From NCBI RefSeq assembly GCF_004208415.1, contig NZ_CP035758.1:10850001-10914000 (forward strand): a stretch of DNA of 64,000 nt. The letters are read 5' to 3'. Of the stretch, positions 34,802 through 42,971 are shown piece after piece. How positions within the stretch are numbered: position 1 is the stretch's first letter; every line of letters begins with the position of its first letter. The translations under genes and the position numbers were made by a program. The notes below the pieces were generated by a model that saw nothing but the letters and a program-made list of their open reading frames with translations, did no database searches and was not told where the DNA came from. Source of the DNA: Ktedonosporobacter rubrisoli (GTDB taxonomy: Bacteria > Chloroflexota > Ktedonobacteria > Ktedonobacterales > Ktedonobacteraceae).

Positions 34802-36019
34802 ATGAGTAACAATAATCAGGTACCGCCGGTTGAGAGTATGACCCATGAGCGGGCTATTGAACTGGCTAAGACACTTGCTTCAACTATTCGCCAACAAGTC
34901 AATCAGGCGGAGGCCTTACGGCGGCAGCCTGAAGAAATGATAGAAGACCTGGTTCGTTCCGGCCTTCTGCGCCTTTTGACGCCCAAACGTTGGGGAGGAC
35001 ATGAGCTTACTTTCGATACGGTTATTCCTGTGACCCTTGAGCTCGCAAAGGCAGATGCCTCCTCCGGGTGGTGTTCCTCGCTCTTTATGATCCATTCATG
35101 GCTGCTTGCGCACTTTCCAGAAGCCGCCCAGCATGAGGTTTGGGCAAGCAACCCGGATGCACTTATCGCAACCTCTCTGTTTCCAGCAGGTCAGGCGAGT
35201 GAGGCTGACGGTGGCTATCGACTGAGCGGTAGTTGGGGATGGGCAAGTGGGGTTGACTCCTGCCACTGGATCGCCCTCAGCGCTAAAATCGCGGCATCGG
35301 CGGCAGATAAAGGGCCACAGCTAAGGGCCTTCCTGCTTCCCCGCCAGAATTTCCAGATCCAGGATACCTGGTTTGTGGCAGGGCTGGCAGCCAGCGGCAG
35401 TAACCAGGTGGTCGTTGAAGATGTTTTTGTACCGTTTGAACGGAGCGTTCCGCTCCAGGAGCTTCTTCAGGGACATGCCCCAGGTTTACATCTCAATCCA
35501 AGTCCCCTTTATCAGATCCCATTAGCGCTTGCCTACCCTTCGGTTGTGCCAGCTGCCATTCTTGGAACTGCTCTGGGAGCCTATGAAATATGGCGAGAAG
35601 CAAGTCGAAGCAAATGGAGGCAACCAATGCCGCAGCAAGTGGCTGCCCTGGCGCGTCATCAGATCCGACTTGCCGAAACATCTGCAGAGCTCGATGCGGC
35701 GTATCTCCTGCTACAGCGCGCTGTCGAGGTGCTGAGATTAGCGAGAGCTATTTCTCCTGAATTACATAACCGTACGCGCCGCGACTACGCTTACATTGTG
35801 CGCCTCTGCTTAAATGCAATTGAAAGGCTCTATCTGAATAGTGGAGCTGGTTCCAATTATGTGAGCAATCCGCTACAACGCTACTGGCGCGATATCCATG
35901 CGATGGCTGGGCATACAGGGGTAAGCTTTGATGCTGCTGGAGAGGCTTTTGGCCGCTTTGAGCTTGGTTTGCCTCCTGATCCACAAGACCTTTTCGCACC
36001 ATCTAGCAAAGATGGCTAG
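34802..36019 (+). CDS. Flavin-dependent monooxygenase / acyl-CoA dehydrogenase-like protein
   Basis: A 405-aa protein of the acyl-CoA dehydrogenase fold, nearest to the two-component monooxygenase branch (HsaA, DszC-like): an N-terminal helical domain (EEMIEDLVRSGLLRLLTPKR and WGGHELTFDTVIPVTLELAK), a middle beta domain (GGYRLSGSWGWASGVDSCHW, VVVEDVFVPFERSVP) and a C-terminal helical bundle (AGSNYVSNPLQRYWRDIHAM). Such enzymes hydroxylate aromatic or other substrates with reduced flavin from a partner, which is not encoded here. It could be a tailoring enzyme of the RiPP cluster, but a convergent peptidase gene lies between. The ribosome binding site is weak. Confidence 0.75.
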   Translation: MSNNNQVPPVESMTHERAIELAKTLASTIRQQVNQAEALRRQPEEMIEDLVRSGLLRLLTPKRWGGHELTFDTVIPVTLELAKADASSGWCSSLFMIHSWLLAHFPEAAQHEVWASNPDALIATSLFPAGQASEADGGYRLSGSWGWASGVDSCHWIALSAKIAASAADKGPQLRAFLLPRQNFQIQDTWFVAGLAASGSNQVVVEDVFVPFERSVPLQELLQGHAPGLHLNPSPLYQIPLALAYPSVVPAAILGTALGAYEIWREASRSKWRQPMPQQVAALARHQIRLAETSAELDAAYLLLQRAVEVLRLARAISPELHNRTRRDYAYIVRLCLNAIERLYLNSGAGSNYVSNPLQRYWRDIHAMAGHTGVSFDAAGEAFGRFELGLPPDPQDLFAPSSKDG

Positions 36020-36021
36020 GA

Positions 36022-37248
36022 TTAGCCCTCCTGTCTTAGCAGGGCTGAAGGTGTTAACGGTTCTGCTAAAAAGCTGGCAAAAATGGAGAAGCGATCGGCT
36101 CCTTGCAACCAGGGCTGCAGTAAAGTTGCTCCTGAGGTATAGGTAAACGTATAGCTTTCATGAAATGGCCTTTGAAAGTAGGCGAGAGCTTGTTGCGCTT
36201 GTCTATCATCGATGCGCAAGTATTGCTTGAGATAGTCTTTCACCTCGCCCTCTTTTCTCCCTTCGTGCAAGAGCAAGATGGCATTTCTGCGCACTCCCAT
36301 CCATAAGGCACCAACGGGAGATTCCCATTGAGCTTCTTCAGGCGTTATTTTCACTCCTGCCTGGGGAAGAAGCTGCTCAGTTAACCAATGCTGCTGTTCC
36401 TCGGGCGTAAAGAGTAGCGTAGGTGCCAGCGTAGCTAGACCTTCGCTGATTACAGCCTGTGGCGAGATAAGCAGGCCAATGGCTTGTTCCACATACCCAC
36501 GTTCGTGAAAGAGTTGCTGTTCCTTAAGTGCTAATTCTGTATGATGGCCTGGATAGCCTTCGTGACAGGCAAATGGTAGCATATCGCGAAAAGAAGTGAA
36601 GATGTCGAGATTGATGTCTATGCGTGAACGAAAGTTGCCAAGGTATTGGTTGTTGGCACGCCATTTTTGTCCTTGTACGAGCTCGACGCTGATGGCTTCG
36701 TCAAGCGGAACATCTACAAAGGCTTGTGTGCGACGGCGTGTTTCGGCGAGGGCTTGATATGCAAAGCTAACAATCTGCTCTGATCGTTCTGGCGGAAGCG
36801 CCAGGCGCTGCTCCAGGGCTACTAGGCGGGTTAGAACATCTCCTGTTCCAGGCAAGGTCTCTTCGGCCCTGGCCCACGCTTGTTCGAACTCTGTTTCCGG
36901 TGTTTTAGTGAGAGGCAGAGAGAGATCAAAGCAGAGCCGAAGTTCATCGTCTAGTGAGAAGGTTTCTCCGCAGAGTCTCCGACAGATGGTATGCATAGCA
37001 CGGACCTGTTTGTTGATAAATGTGGCTCGTTGCGATTCTAGGTCAAGGTGTGCTAGCATCGCGCCGAGTTCTTCGGCGTTTTGCAACAACACGGGAGCCG
37101 GAGTAGGTGGCTCGTTCTCTACCTGCGCTTTCCAGATAGGCGGGCCATAATAATAGTCCACCAGGAGACTGTCTTTTGCGATTAGCCGCAGAACCTTATC
37201 AATGCGAAATGCTAACAGAACATAGGCTTGAAACCAAGCATCATTCAT
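36022..37248 (-). CDS. DUF885-family metallopeptidase-like protein
   Basis: A 408-aa protein with the DUF885 zinc motif HEGYPGHHTE and a downstream Glu in VISEGLATLAP, as in gluzincin-type carboxypeptidases. The first ~200 residues are helical. No signal peptide, so cytoplasmic. The stop lies 2 nt from the monooxygenase stop on the other strand. Divergent from the RiPP operon, so a role in degrading leader peptides is possible but unproven; the substrate is unknown. Confidence 0.75.
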   Translation of the reverse strand: MNDAWFQAYVLLAFRIDKVLRLIAKDSLLVDYYYGPPIWKAQVENEPPTPAPVLLQNAEELGAMLAHLDLESQRATFINKQVRAMHTICRRLCGETFSLDDELRLCFDLSLPLTKTPETEFEQAWARAEETLPGTGDVLTRLVALEQRLALPPERSEQIVSFAYQALAETRRRTQAFVDVPLDEAISVELVQGQKWRANNQYLGNFRSRIDINLDIFTSFRDMLPFACHEGYPGHHTELALKEQQLFHERGYVEQAIGLLISPQAVISEGLATLAPTLLFTPEEQQHWLTEQLLPQAGVKITPEEAQWESPVGALWMGVRRNAILLLHEGRKEGEVKDYLKQYLRIDDRQAQQALAYFQRPFHESYTFTYTSGATLLQPWLQGADRFSIFASFLAEPLTPSALLRQEG

Positions 37249-37741
37249 CTTCTTTTCCTTGTTCCCTATTTACCCCGAATTCCGATTCCTTATCTAAAAT
37301 AAGGATATTTGGTTGCTTTGAGTATAGAGTGACTCTGAACTAAAATACAGATAAAAAGAGAGGAAATTTCCTCTTTTACCTGAGTGATATTAGGTAAAGC
37401 TTCATAATATCCTTAGAAAGTCAAAGCCGCTCCCTCTACATAATGCCTGGCTATGGAATAGCGGGTACATACCACGCATATAATTCATACTTTGTTGGGC
37501 AACAAAAAGATGGAAAATAAGTATAGTGCAGCTCTCCAGCCTTCCCGGGCGGTCATGGCAATTTATAAACTTCAATTTGGACTGCGAAGTACTATCGAAT
37601 GGAACAAATTGACCTTTATACTTACATCAGCGGCTCTAGAATTCAGGCGGCAGGAGGCCCGTGCTCGAAGATAGGCATCCATGCTGAATGCCTGCTCTAG
37701 AGCTTGGCGGGATGCTACCCGTTGTTAGAGGAGTGACAGAA
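37249..37741. other. Promoter/leader region of the RiPP cluster
   Basis: About 490 bases between the divergent DUF885 gene and the first RiPP gene. It contains TCCTTAT/ATAAGGA (37287-37305), a 16-bp perfect palindrome (37359-37374) and a possible -10 hexamer TATAAT at 37479-37484 without a good -35. The 60-aa frame at 37492 is not supported. Confidence 0.45.
37359..37374. promoter_or_regulatory. 16-bp perfect palindrome, candidate operator of the RiPP cluster
   Basis: AGAGGAAATTTCCTCT reads the same on both strands, about 120 bases before a TATAAT-like hexamer and 390 bases before the first biosynthetic gene. With no loop it is more likely a protein-binding site than a terminator. Confidence 0.4.
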
Positions 37742-37771
37742 ATGAATAGAGATAAACGAGGTAGAGCATGA
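37742..37771 (+). CDS. Nine-codon upstream frame coupled to the ocin-ThiF gene
   Basis: An AGAGGAG eight bases upstream precedes ATG for the peptide MNRDKRGRA. Its TGA overlaps the ATG of the next gene as ATGA. The strong ribosome binding site serves this short frame, while the main gene has only GAGG inside it. This suggests a leader peptide controlling or coupling translation of the RiPP operon. It is too short to judge by coding statistics. Confidence 0.4.
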   Translation: MNRDKRGRA

Positions 37772-39978
37772 ATGATACCATGGTCATGCGCCCAAAACTG
37801 AAACAAGACTCAGTTTTTTTGCAAGTCCAGGGAGGAGCATTTCTTCGCAGCGACACAACAGCGTTTCTGCTAAAGGGCAAGTCTATCTACCGTTGGCTTT
37901 CAGCTCTCATCCCATATATGACAGGGGAGCATACGTTAGAGGAGATATGCGCTGGCCTCGGACCCGGACAACATGAGATGGTGACCCAACTTGTGGAGAC
38001 GCTTTTACAGAGAGGTGTGATAAAAAACTATGTTCCCGAAGCTTCTGATCGACTTGGAGAGACTGAAACAAACTATTTCAAATCGCAGATCGAATTTCTA
38101 GATCATTTTGTTGATCGCCCATTAGAACGCTTTAAAGCTTTTCGTGAGAGCCGTTTGTTGCTTGTGGGCTCAGGAGAAACCCTTCTTTCTCTCGCTATTT
38201 CTCTTCTGCGCAATGGGTTGCAAGAAATTATGCTGGCTAGCTCTGATGAGCCGATCGCTTCTATTCGCAGTATCCTGGAAAAAGAGATTAAGCTGTTGCG
38301 TCAACATGACGTCGAGGCAACACTTACACTAATAGATCTTCAAACTCTTCATGCTGGGATTTCTCCAGATCACTTTGATCTGGTTGCCTATTGCTCAGAT
38401 AAAGGAACATTGCAAGAAATTCTGGCATGGCAGCAGCGGTGCCTCCTTGTTGGCCTTGCTTTCCTACCGGCAGTTGTTTTTGGGGAATGGGCTAGCATCG
38501 GTCCCCTGGTTGAAGCGACAGGAAAGCCATGCTGGCTTTGTGCACAGATGCGCTTGGCGGCCAATGAAGAAGAGTTGCAGAGCAGTGCAAGGTGGAGAGA
38601 ATTGGCGTTAGGTAGAAGCATTAACAGGAATACTGGCAATTGTTGTGTTCCGCAAGCGCGAAGAATTGGAAACGGATTAGCATTTGAGCTATTCAAACTG
38701 CTTACCGGGGTGCTGCCAGCGGAGACAAAAGAGCGCATCCTCTTACAAGATCTCGAAACTCTAGAGTCATATTCAGCCCCTCTAGTTTTTCATCCCCTCT
38801 GTCCATCTTGTTCTCATATGGACGTCGATATCGCTATCCAGCAAATGCAAGAAATCATAGCAGGAAAACATGATAAGGAATTTGCCTCGGATGAAGAGAT
38901 GCTTCTCCAGGCTGATCCACTGGTCAATAAGCGGACAGGGCTTTTCAAAGAGTTTATTGATGACAAGCTGATCCAGCTCCCATTAAAAATGAGCCACCTG
39001 CGAGCTGGTCCCCCGACATGTCCACTTGCAGGAAATATTGCAGTCACCACATTTAGCACTGAGACGCTGCTGGAAGCCCGTTCATATGCCCTGCTGGAAG
39101 CCAGCACCCGCTATGTGCAAAGCTTACCTGATAAGCGGGCTCTGCTCACCGGTAGTTTGCGGCAGTTAGAAGAGCGTGGACTATTTGCAGTTCCTGCCCA
39201 ACAATTGACGACCTGGGCTGGCATCGCATCTTTTACTGGCGAGACCATCTGCGAGTGGTCTCCGGCCTTTGCGCTGTTCTCACAACGGCTCTGCTACATA
39301 CCTGCGGCGGCAGTCTATTCCTTATCATCGCTCAACCACGCTTATCTTTTTGAAAAAACTACAATGGGATCGGGGACAGCCGCAACTTTTCATGAGTTGT
39401 TGACCAATGGCGTACTCGCTGCACACGCTTATGAGGAAATGCTCTCGGTTGTACAGGGGCATAACAGAGTTGTCCAGCTTGCGCTTGAAATGCTTGAAGA
39501 CATTGGTCCTACTATTACATTCTTAATCCGTTGTGCATCCCATTTTGAGCGTCCCTATACGCTGCTAGAAATACAGTCAGAAACACCGATACACATTATC
39601 CTGGCCTCTACAACAGATGGTGCGGCGCAACAGATTACGGCTGTTGGCTTTGCACTTTCGGCTCGTGAGGCTATAAGGAGAGCGCTAACGAGCCTGGTAG
39701 GACAGTTGCAGCATCATCGATACGAGGTAAACATACCAGCGCTCAATGAAAGCCTCGTACCAGGGATTGCGCTTTCTGCTGATCTCATTAATAACAAGAA
39801 CATAGCAAATGAACTGAGAAAGCCCGACGCTCCCTTTGAGCACCTGACGCATTATCTGCAAGAGCATGGCAGAGAGGCTATATTTATCAACTTGACTACT
39901 ACTGATATCTGGGAGAAAGGTCCCTTTATGAGTGGAACCGTTCTACTAGCGCGTATTAATGCTCCATTACGAGCATAG
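37768..39978 (+). CDS. Ocin-ThiF-like (TOMM F-type) maturation protein, thiopeptide-type
   Basis: A 736-aa protein like the F protein of thiopeptide clusters (TbtF-like), which binds precursor leaders and presents them to the YcaO cyclodehydratase. The first ~90 residues form a winged-helix leader-binding-like region (LLKGKSIYRWLSALIPYMTG, LVETLLQRGVIKNY). A ThiF/E1-like Rossmann part follows (SRLLLVGSGETLLSLAISLL), without an obvious adenylation motif, then zinc ligands CWLC and CPSC. The last ~350 residues are a YcaO/SagD-like extension (LLEARSYALLEASTRYVQSL). First biosynthetic gene of the cluster, coupled to the short upstream frame. Confidence 0.75.
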   Translation: MNDTMVMRPKLKQDSVFLQVQGGAFLRSDTTAFLLKGKSIYRWLSALIPYMTGEHTLEEICAGLGPGQHEMVTQLVETLLQRGVIKNYVPEASDRLGETETNYFKSQIEFLDHFVDRPLERFKAFRESRLLLVGSGETLLSLAISLLRNGLQEIMLASSDEPIASIRSILEKEIKLLRQHDVEATLTLIDLQTLHAGISPDHFDLVAYCSDKGTLQEILAWQQRCLLVGLAFLPAVVFGEWASIGPLVEATGKPCWLCAQMRLAANEEELQSSARWRELALGRSINRNTGNCCVPQARRIGNGLAFELFKLLTGVLPAETKERILLQDLETLESYSAPLVFHPLCPSCSHMDVDIAIQQMQEIIAGKHDKEFASDEEMLLQADPLVNKRTGLFKEFIDDKLIQLPLKMSHLRAGPPTCPLAGNIAVTTFSTETLLEARSYALLEASTRYVQSLPDKRALLTGSLRQLEERGLFAVPAQQLTTWAGIASFTGETICEWSPAFALFSQRLCYIPAAAVYSLSSLNHAYLFEKTTMGSGTAATFHELLTNGVLAAHAYEEMLSVVQGHNRVVQLALEMLEDIGPTITFLIRCASHFERPYTLLEIQSETPIHIILASTTDGAAQQITAVGFALSAREAIRRALTSLVGQLQHHRYEVNIPALNESLVPGIALSADLINNKNIANELRKPDAPFEHLTHYLQEHGREAIFINLTTTDIWEKGPFMSGTVLLARINAPLRA

Positions 39979-40014
39979 TGAGTATTGAGCAATTTTGGTG
40001 AAAGGAGAATTTTC

Positions 40015-40218
40015 ATGCTATCTGAGGAAATCCAGGAAAAAATTGGTCAATTAGATGCAGAGATCGGAGGAGAGCTTCATCAGTTGGAGGCAGAAACTTT
40101 TGAAGTTTTAGATTTTATGGACGCAGAACAAAATACGCCTCCATCCATGTGTACATCGACCAGCTGTACAAGCACGAGCAGTACAAGTAGCTGTACCAGT
40201 ACTACTTCTTGCTCGTAA
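40015..40218 (+). CDS. RiPP precursor peptide 1, core made only of Cys/Ser/Thr
   Basis: A 67-aa precursor; GAAAGGAG lies before the ATG. The leader is helical and acidic (EIGGELHQLEAETFEVLDF), with the TFEVLDF motif matching the TFEIEDF element typical of thiopeptide-type leaders. After a PPSM segment, the last 22 residues contain only Cys, Ser and Thr (pattern CTSTS-CTSTSS-TSS-CTSTTS-CS): four Cys, the rest hydroxy residues. Every core residue could be turned into a thiazole, oxazole or dehydro residue. The leader/core boundary is inferred. Confidence 0.85.
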   Translation: MLSEEIQEKIGQLDAEIGGELHQLEAETFEVLDFMDAEQNTPPSMCTSTSCTSTSSTSSCTSTTSCS

Positions 40219-40245
40219 ATTTTTTCGCTGCACAGGAGCATTTTG

Positions 40246-40440
40246 ATGATAATGCCGGAATCAAAGGAAAAACTGAGCCTGATAGAGACAGGGTTGCAGG
40301 AGGATCTCGACCAATTAGAGATGGAAACGTTCGAGATCGAGGATCTGCTTATTGATAGTGAACATGCTGCCCCTCAGTCTTCCAGTGAATGTAGCTGTAT
40401 CTGTAGCACCAGCGCCAGCGCTACTACCTCCTGTATCTGA
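40246..40440 (+). CDS. RiPP precursor peptide 2
   Basis: A 64-aa precursor with AGGAG seven bases upstream. The leader has LIETGLQEDLDQLEMETFEI, then EDLLID, homologous to the other two. The putative core is SSSECSCICSTSASATTSCI: four Cys and many Ser/Thr, ending in Ile. Encoded 27 nt after precursor 1. Confidence 0.85.
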   Translation: MIMPESKEKLSLIETGLQEDLDQLEMETFEIEDLLIDSEHAAPQSSSECSCICSTSASATTSCI

Positions 40441-40480
40441 TAAGCCCATATATTGTGACTCGGACTACAAGGAGAAATTT

Positions 40481-40678
40481 ATGTTAACTCAGGAGCTAAA
40501 AGAGGAACTCCAGCAATTAGAAGTAAGGATAGGAGAGGAGTTTCGCTTATTAAAGGTAGATACTTTTGAGATTGAAGACTTCGAGGTTGAAGACCTCGCG
40601 GTCAATGTCGCCCAAGATTCAAATACTTATTGCAGTACCAGCACTTGTTGCAGTACTAGTAGTGGTTTTTGCATCTAG
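40481..40678 (+). CDS. RiPP precursor peptide 3
   Basis: A 65-aa precursor with AAGGAG upstream of ATG at 40481; a longer frame from 40352 overlaps precursor 2 and has no ribosome binding site. The leader contains QLEVRIGEEFRLLKV and DTFEIEDFEVEDLAV, the clearest thiopeptide-type leader motif of the three. The core is NTYCSTSTCCSTSSGFCI, with a Cys-Cys pair and terminal Ile as in precursor 2. Confidence 0.85.
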   Translation: MLTQELKEELQQLEVRIGEEFRLLKVDTFEIEDFEVEDLAVNVAQDSNTYCSTSTCCSTSSGFCI

Positions 40679-40761
40679 CATAAGAAGTTCCAGGCATCTC
40701 GGGAACTGAGAAAGAATTTCGGCGAGAGGAAGAGGGCAAATTCTTTTCGTTAAGTCACGGG

Positions 40762-40788
40762 GTAGTTCTTTTCTCAGAAGGGAACTAC
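40762..40788 (+). promoter_or_regulatory. Hairpin that buries the ribosome binding site of the YcaO gene
   Basis: GTAGTTCTTTTCT (40762-40774) can pair along its whole length, with two G-U pairs, to AGAAGGGAACTAC (40776-40788). The right arm contains AGAAGGGA, the likely Shine-Dalgarno of the GTG at 40794. No T-run follows, so it looks like translational damping between the precursor genes and the enzymes rather than a terminator. Confidence 0.5.
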
Positions 40789-40793
40789 ACAAA

Positions 40794-42923
40794 GTGATAA
40801 GACAAAATCGGGCCGGTTTCAACTGTTTAGGCAAATGCATGTGCCAGAAAGCGTCTCAATGCTTGAGTGTCGTCGCTTTTCGGCACATGGGCCTGGACAT
40901 AGTAGTTGTTATGAATGGAGTGGAAATATTGCTAGAACTAGCACATCGGACCAGGATGCGCATCGAAATTACTTCTATCACCGCAGCTAGCCATGAGTGT
41001 TTATCACGTATTGAACAAAGCCTGATTGAGCGTATAAACACAGCGGGAGATTTAGAACTGCCCGATGACATCTCTGGCTTGACTATTAGCCTGGGTATAT
41101 TGGGTATGCAAGACTGCGAAGCGATTATCACTGAACCTGCTCCTGCCTGGAAAGAAACGCCCACCTATCCGCTGAGATTCTATCGTAGCCAGCTTGTACT
41201 TGGTCCTCTCTATAATCCGGCGCGGCCCGATGCCCCCTGCCCACATTGCCTTGAGAGGCGCTGGCAGAGCAATCAACTAAAAGAAGAGCAGACAGCACTG
41301 CGTTATTCACAACAGCTCCAATGTATAGGGAATAATCCTTTTGTGACACCATTTGCCATAGAGAGCATATGGGCGATAATGATCCATGCATGGCGGCATA
41401 AACAAGCAGCCTCTCCAAGCGGGGAATATCCTTTTTATGTACTTAACCTCAAAACACTTACAACTGAGCGATATCATTTGCTAAAAGATTCCGCCTGCCC
41501 AATCTGTACACTTCTTCCAGCAGACACTCCCGCAGCGGCCACCATCCAGCTATCCGCGCGGCCAAAACCTGATATTTCCGCCTATCGCCTGGTCAAAGCT
41601 ACAGACTATGATCTACCTCTGTCAGGTTTAATCAATCCTATTAGCGGTCTGCTGGGACCGGCGGCTGTGCCTGACCATCTTAACCCGCTCGTGGCCCCGG
41701 TGTCCGGAACCTTTCATGTACGCAATAGGCTTACCTGCCTTGATGCTTCCTGGGGAGGTCACGCAAATAGTTATCATCAAAGTCTATATGTTGGAATACT
41801 AGAAGGCCTGGAGCGTTATGTTGGGCATGCGTCACATAGTAAGCTGATTACTGTTACCGATTGCTATGAGAATCTTATCCCTCACGCGTTAGATCCGCGC
41901 GAATGCGGTGTATATGAAGAAAGCTTTTATCAGAAGCATGCCTCTCTCTTTGTGCCATTCACGCCAAAGCTAAAAATACCGTGGGTTTGGGGATATTCCT
42001 TTCGACATGCCCGGCCTATCCTGGTACCAGCGCAACTTGTATATTATCTAAATCACAGCAATGAGCATGCCACCTTTGTCAAAGAGTGTTCTAACGGCTG
42101 CGCTACTGGTAGTTGTATGGAAGAGGCTATTTTCTATGGGCTACTAGAGTTGATTGAGCGCGATGCCTTTATGCTGATCTGGTATGCAAGGCTAGCGCCA
42201 CCTAGAATTGATCCGCGCAGTTGTTGTCAAGCGGAGACGCTCTTTGCCTTAGAGGGCATAGAAAAACTCGGCTACGATTTCTACTTATTCGATATGCGTC
42301 TCGATGTCCGGATTCCGTTAATACTCGGTGTTGCTAAGCTCAGAGAGCCAGGTTTAGGCAACCTTGTCCTCGCTGCCGGAGCCAGTCTAGATCCTGAGGA
42401 TGCAGTACGTGCGGCACTCTGTGAGGTTGCCAGCTATGTGCCTCATTCCCATAGATATGTAGAGAACAGCTTAGAGGCTGTACGCGAAATGGTGCATGAC
42501 TACTCTCAAGTAACAGAATTAAGGCATCATGCATTGCTCCATGGTCTGCCAGAGATGGCAAAACATAGCGATTTCCTCTTCCAGAATCCGTGTTCTCGTA
42601 CATTAGAAGAAACATATCGGGATTGGGAAAAGATACGGCCACACAATCGGGATTTGCGCGATGATGCGCTCTATTGTATCGATGAGATCATGAAGCTAGG
42701 GATGGATGTAATTGTCGTTGATCAGACCAGCCCGGAACAGGCCCGCTTTGGGCTCCGCACGGCGAGTGTGATTGTACCAGGACTTCTGCCAATCGACTTT
42801 GGGTGGCAGAATGCGCGGGTGGCTCATCTTCCCCGTCTGCGCACCGTTCCGCGTACGGCTGGCTATAGAGAAACCGATTTTGAGATAGATCTGCGAAGCA
42901 TCGTTCCTCATCCGTTTCCGTAA
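40794..42923 (+). CDS. TOMM cyclodehydratase: C-like domain fused to YcaO domain
   Basis: A 709-aa fused cyclodehydratase (TbtG-like) that would turn core Cys (and perhaps Ser/Thr) into azolines using ATP. The N-terminal ~280 residues are an E1/C-protein-like domain with zinc ligands C149/C152 (CPHC) and C235/C238 (CPIC). The YcaO domain has DASWGGHANSYHQSLYVGIL, the ATP-site SNGCATGSCMEEAIFYGLLE and LIERDAFMLIWYARL. It ends VPHPFP, a short form of the proline-rich C-terminus seen in active YcaO enzymes. It starts at GTG 40794 behind a ribosome-binding-site hairpin. Confidence 0.85.
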   Translation: MIRQNRAGFNCLGKCMCQKASQCLSVVAFRHMGLDIVVVMNGVEILLELAHRTRMRIEITSITAASHECLSRIEQSLIERINTAGDLELPDDISGLTISLGILGMQDCEAIITEPAPAWKETPTYPLRFYRSQLVLGPLYNPARPDAPCPHCLERRWQSNQLKEEQTALRYSQQLQCIGNNPFVTPFAIESIWAIMIHAWRHKQAASPSGEYPFYVLNLKTLTTERYHLLKDSACPICTLLPADTPAAATIQLSARPKPDISAYRLVKATDYDLPLSGLINPISGLLGPAAVPDHLNPLVAPVSGTFHVRNRLTCLDASWGGHANSYHQSLYVGILEGLERYVGHASHSKLITVTDCYENLIPHALDPRECGVYEESFYQKHASLFVPFTPKLKIPWVWGYSFRHARPILVPAQLVYYLNHSNEHATFVKECSNGCATGSCMEEAIFYGLLELIERDAFMLIWYARLAPPRIDPRSCCQAETLFALEGIEKLGYDFYLFDMRLDVRIPLILGVAKLREPGLGNLVLAAGASLDPEDAVRAALCEVASYVPHSHRYVENSLEAVREMVHDYSQVTELRHHALLHGLPEMAKHSDFLFQNPCSRTLEETYRDWEKIRPHNRDLRDDALYCIDEIMKLGMDVIVVDQTSPEQARFGLRTASVIVPGLLPIDFGWQNARVAHLPRLRTVPRTAGYRETDFEIDLRSIVPHPFP

Positions 42924-42971
42924 TAGCTTTTGTCTTGGAGAGAAGCTGCTTTGTTTGAACAGGAAAATAGT

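Noticed and set aside
34481..34846. 121-aa minus-strand frame
   Set aside because: It overlaps the start of the monooxygenase gene and the dispersed repeat; composition is random-looking and no ribosome binding site was seen.
40352..40480. Longer start for RiPP precursor 3 overlapping precursor 2
   Set aside because: The upstream extension has no ribosome binding site and does not align with the other leaders; the ATG at 40481 has AAGGAG and gives matching leaders.
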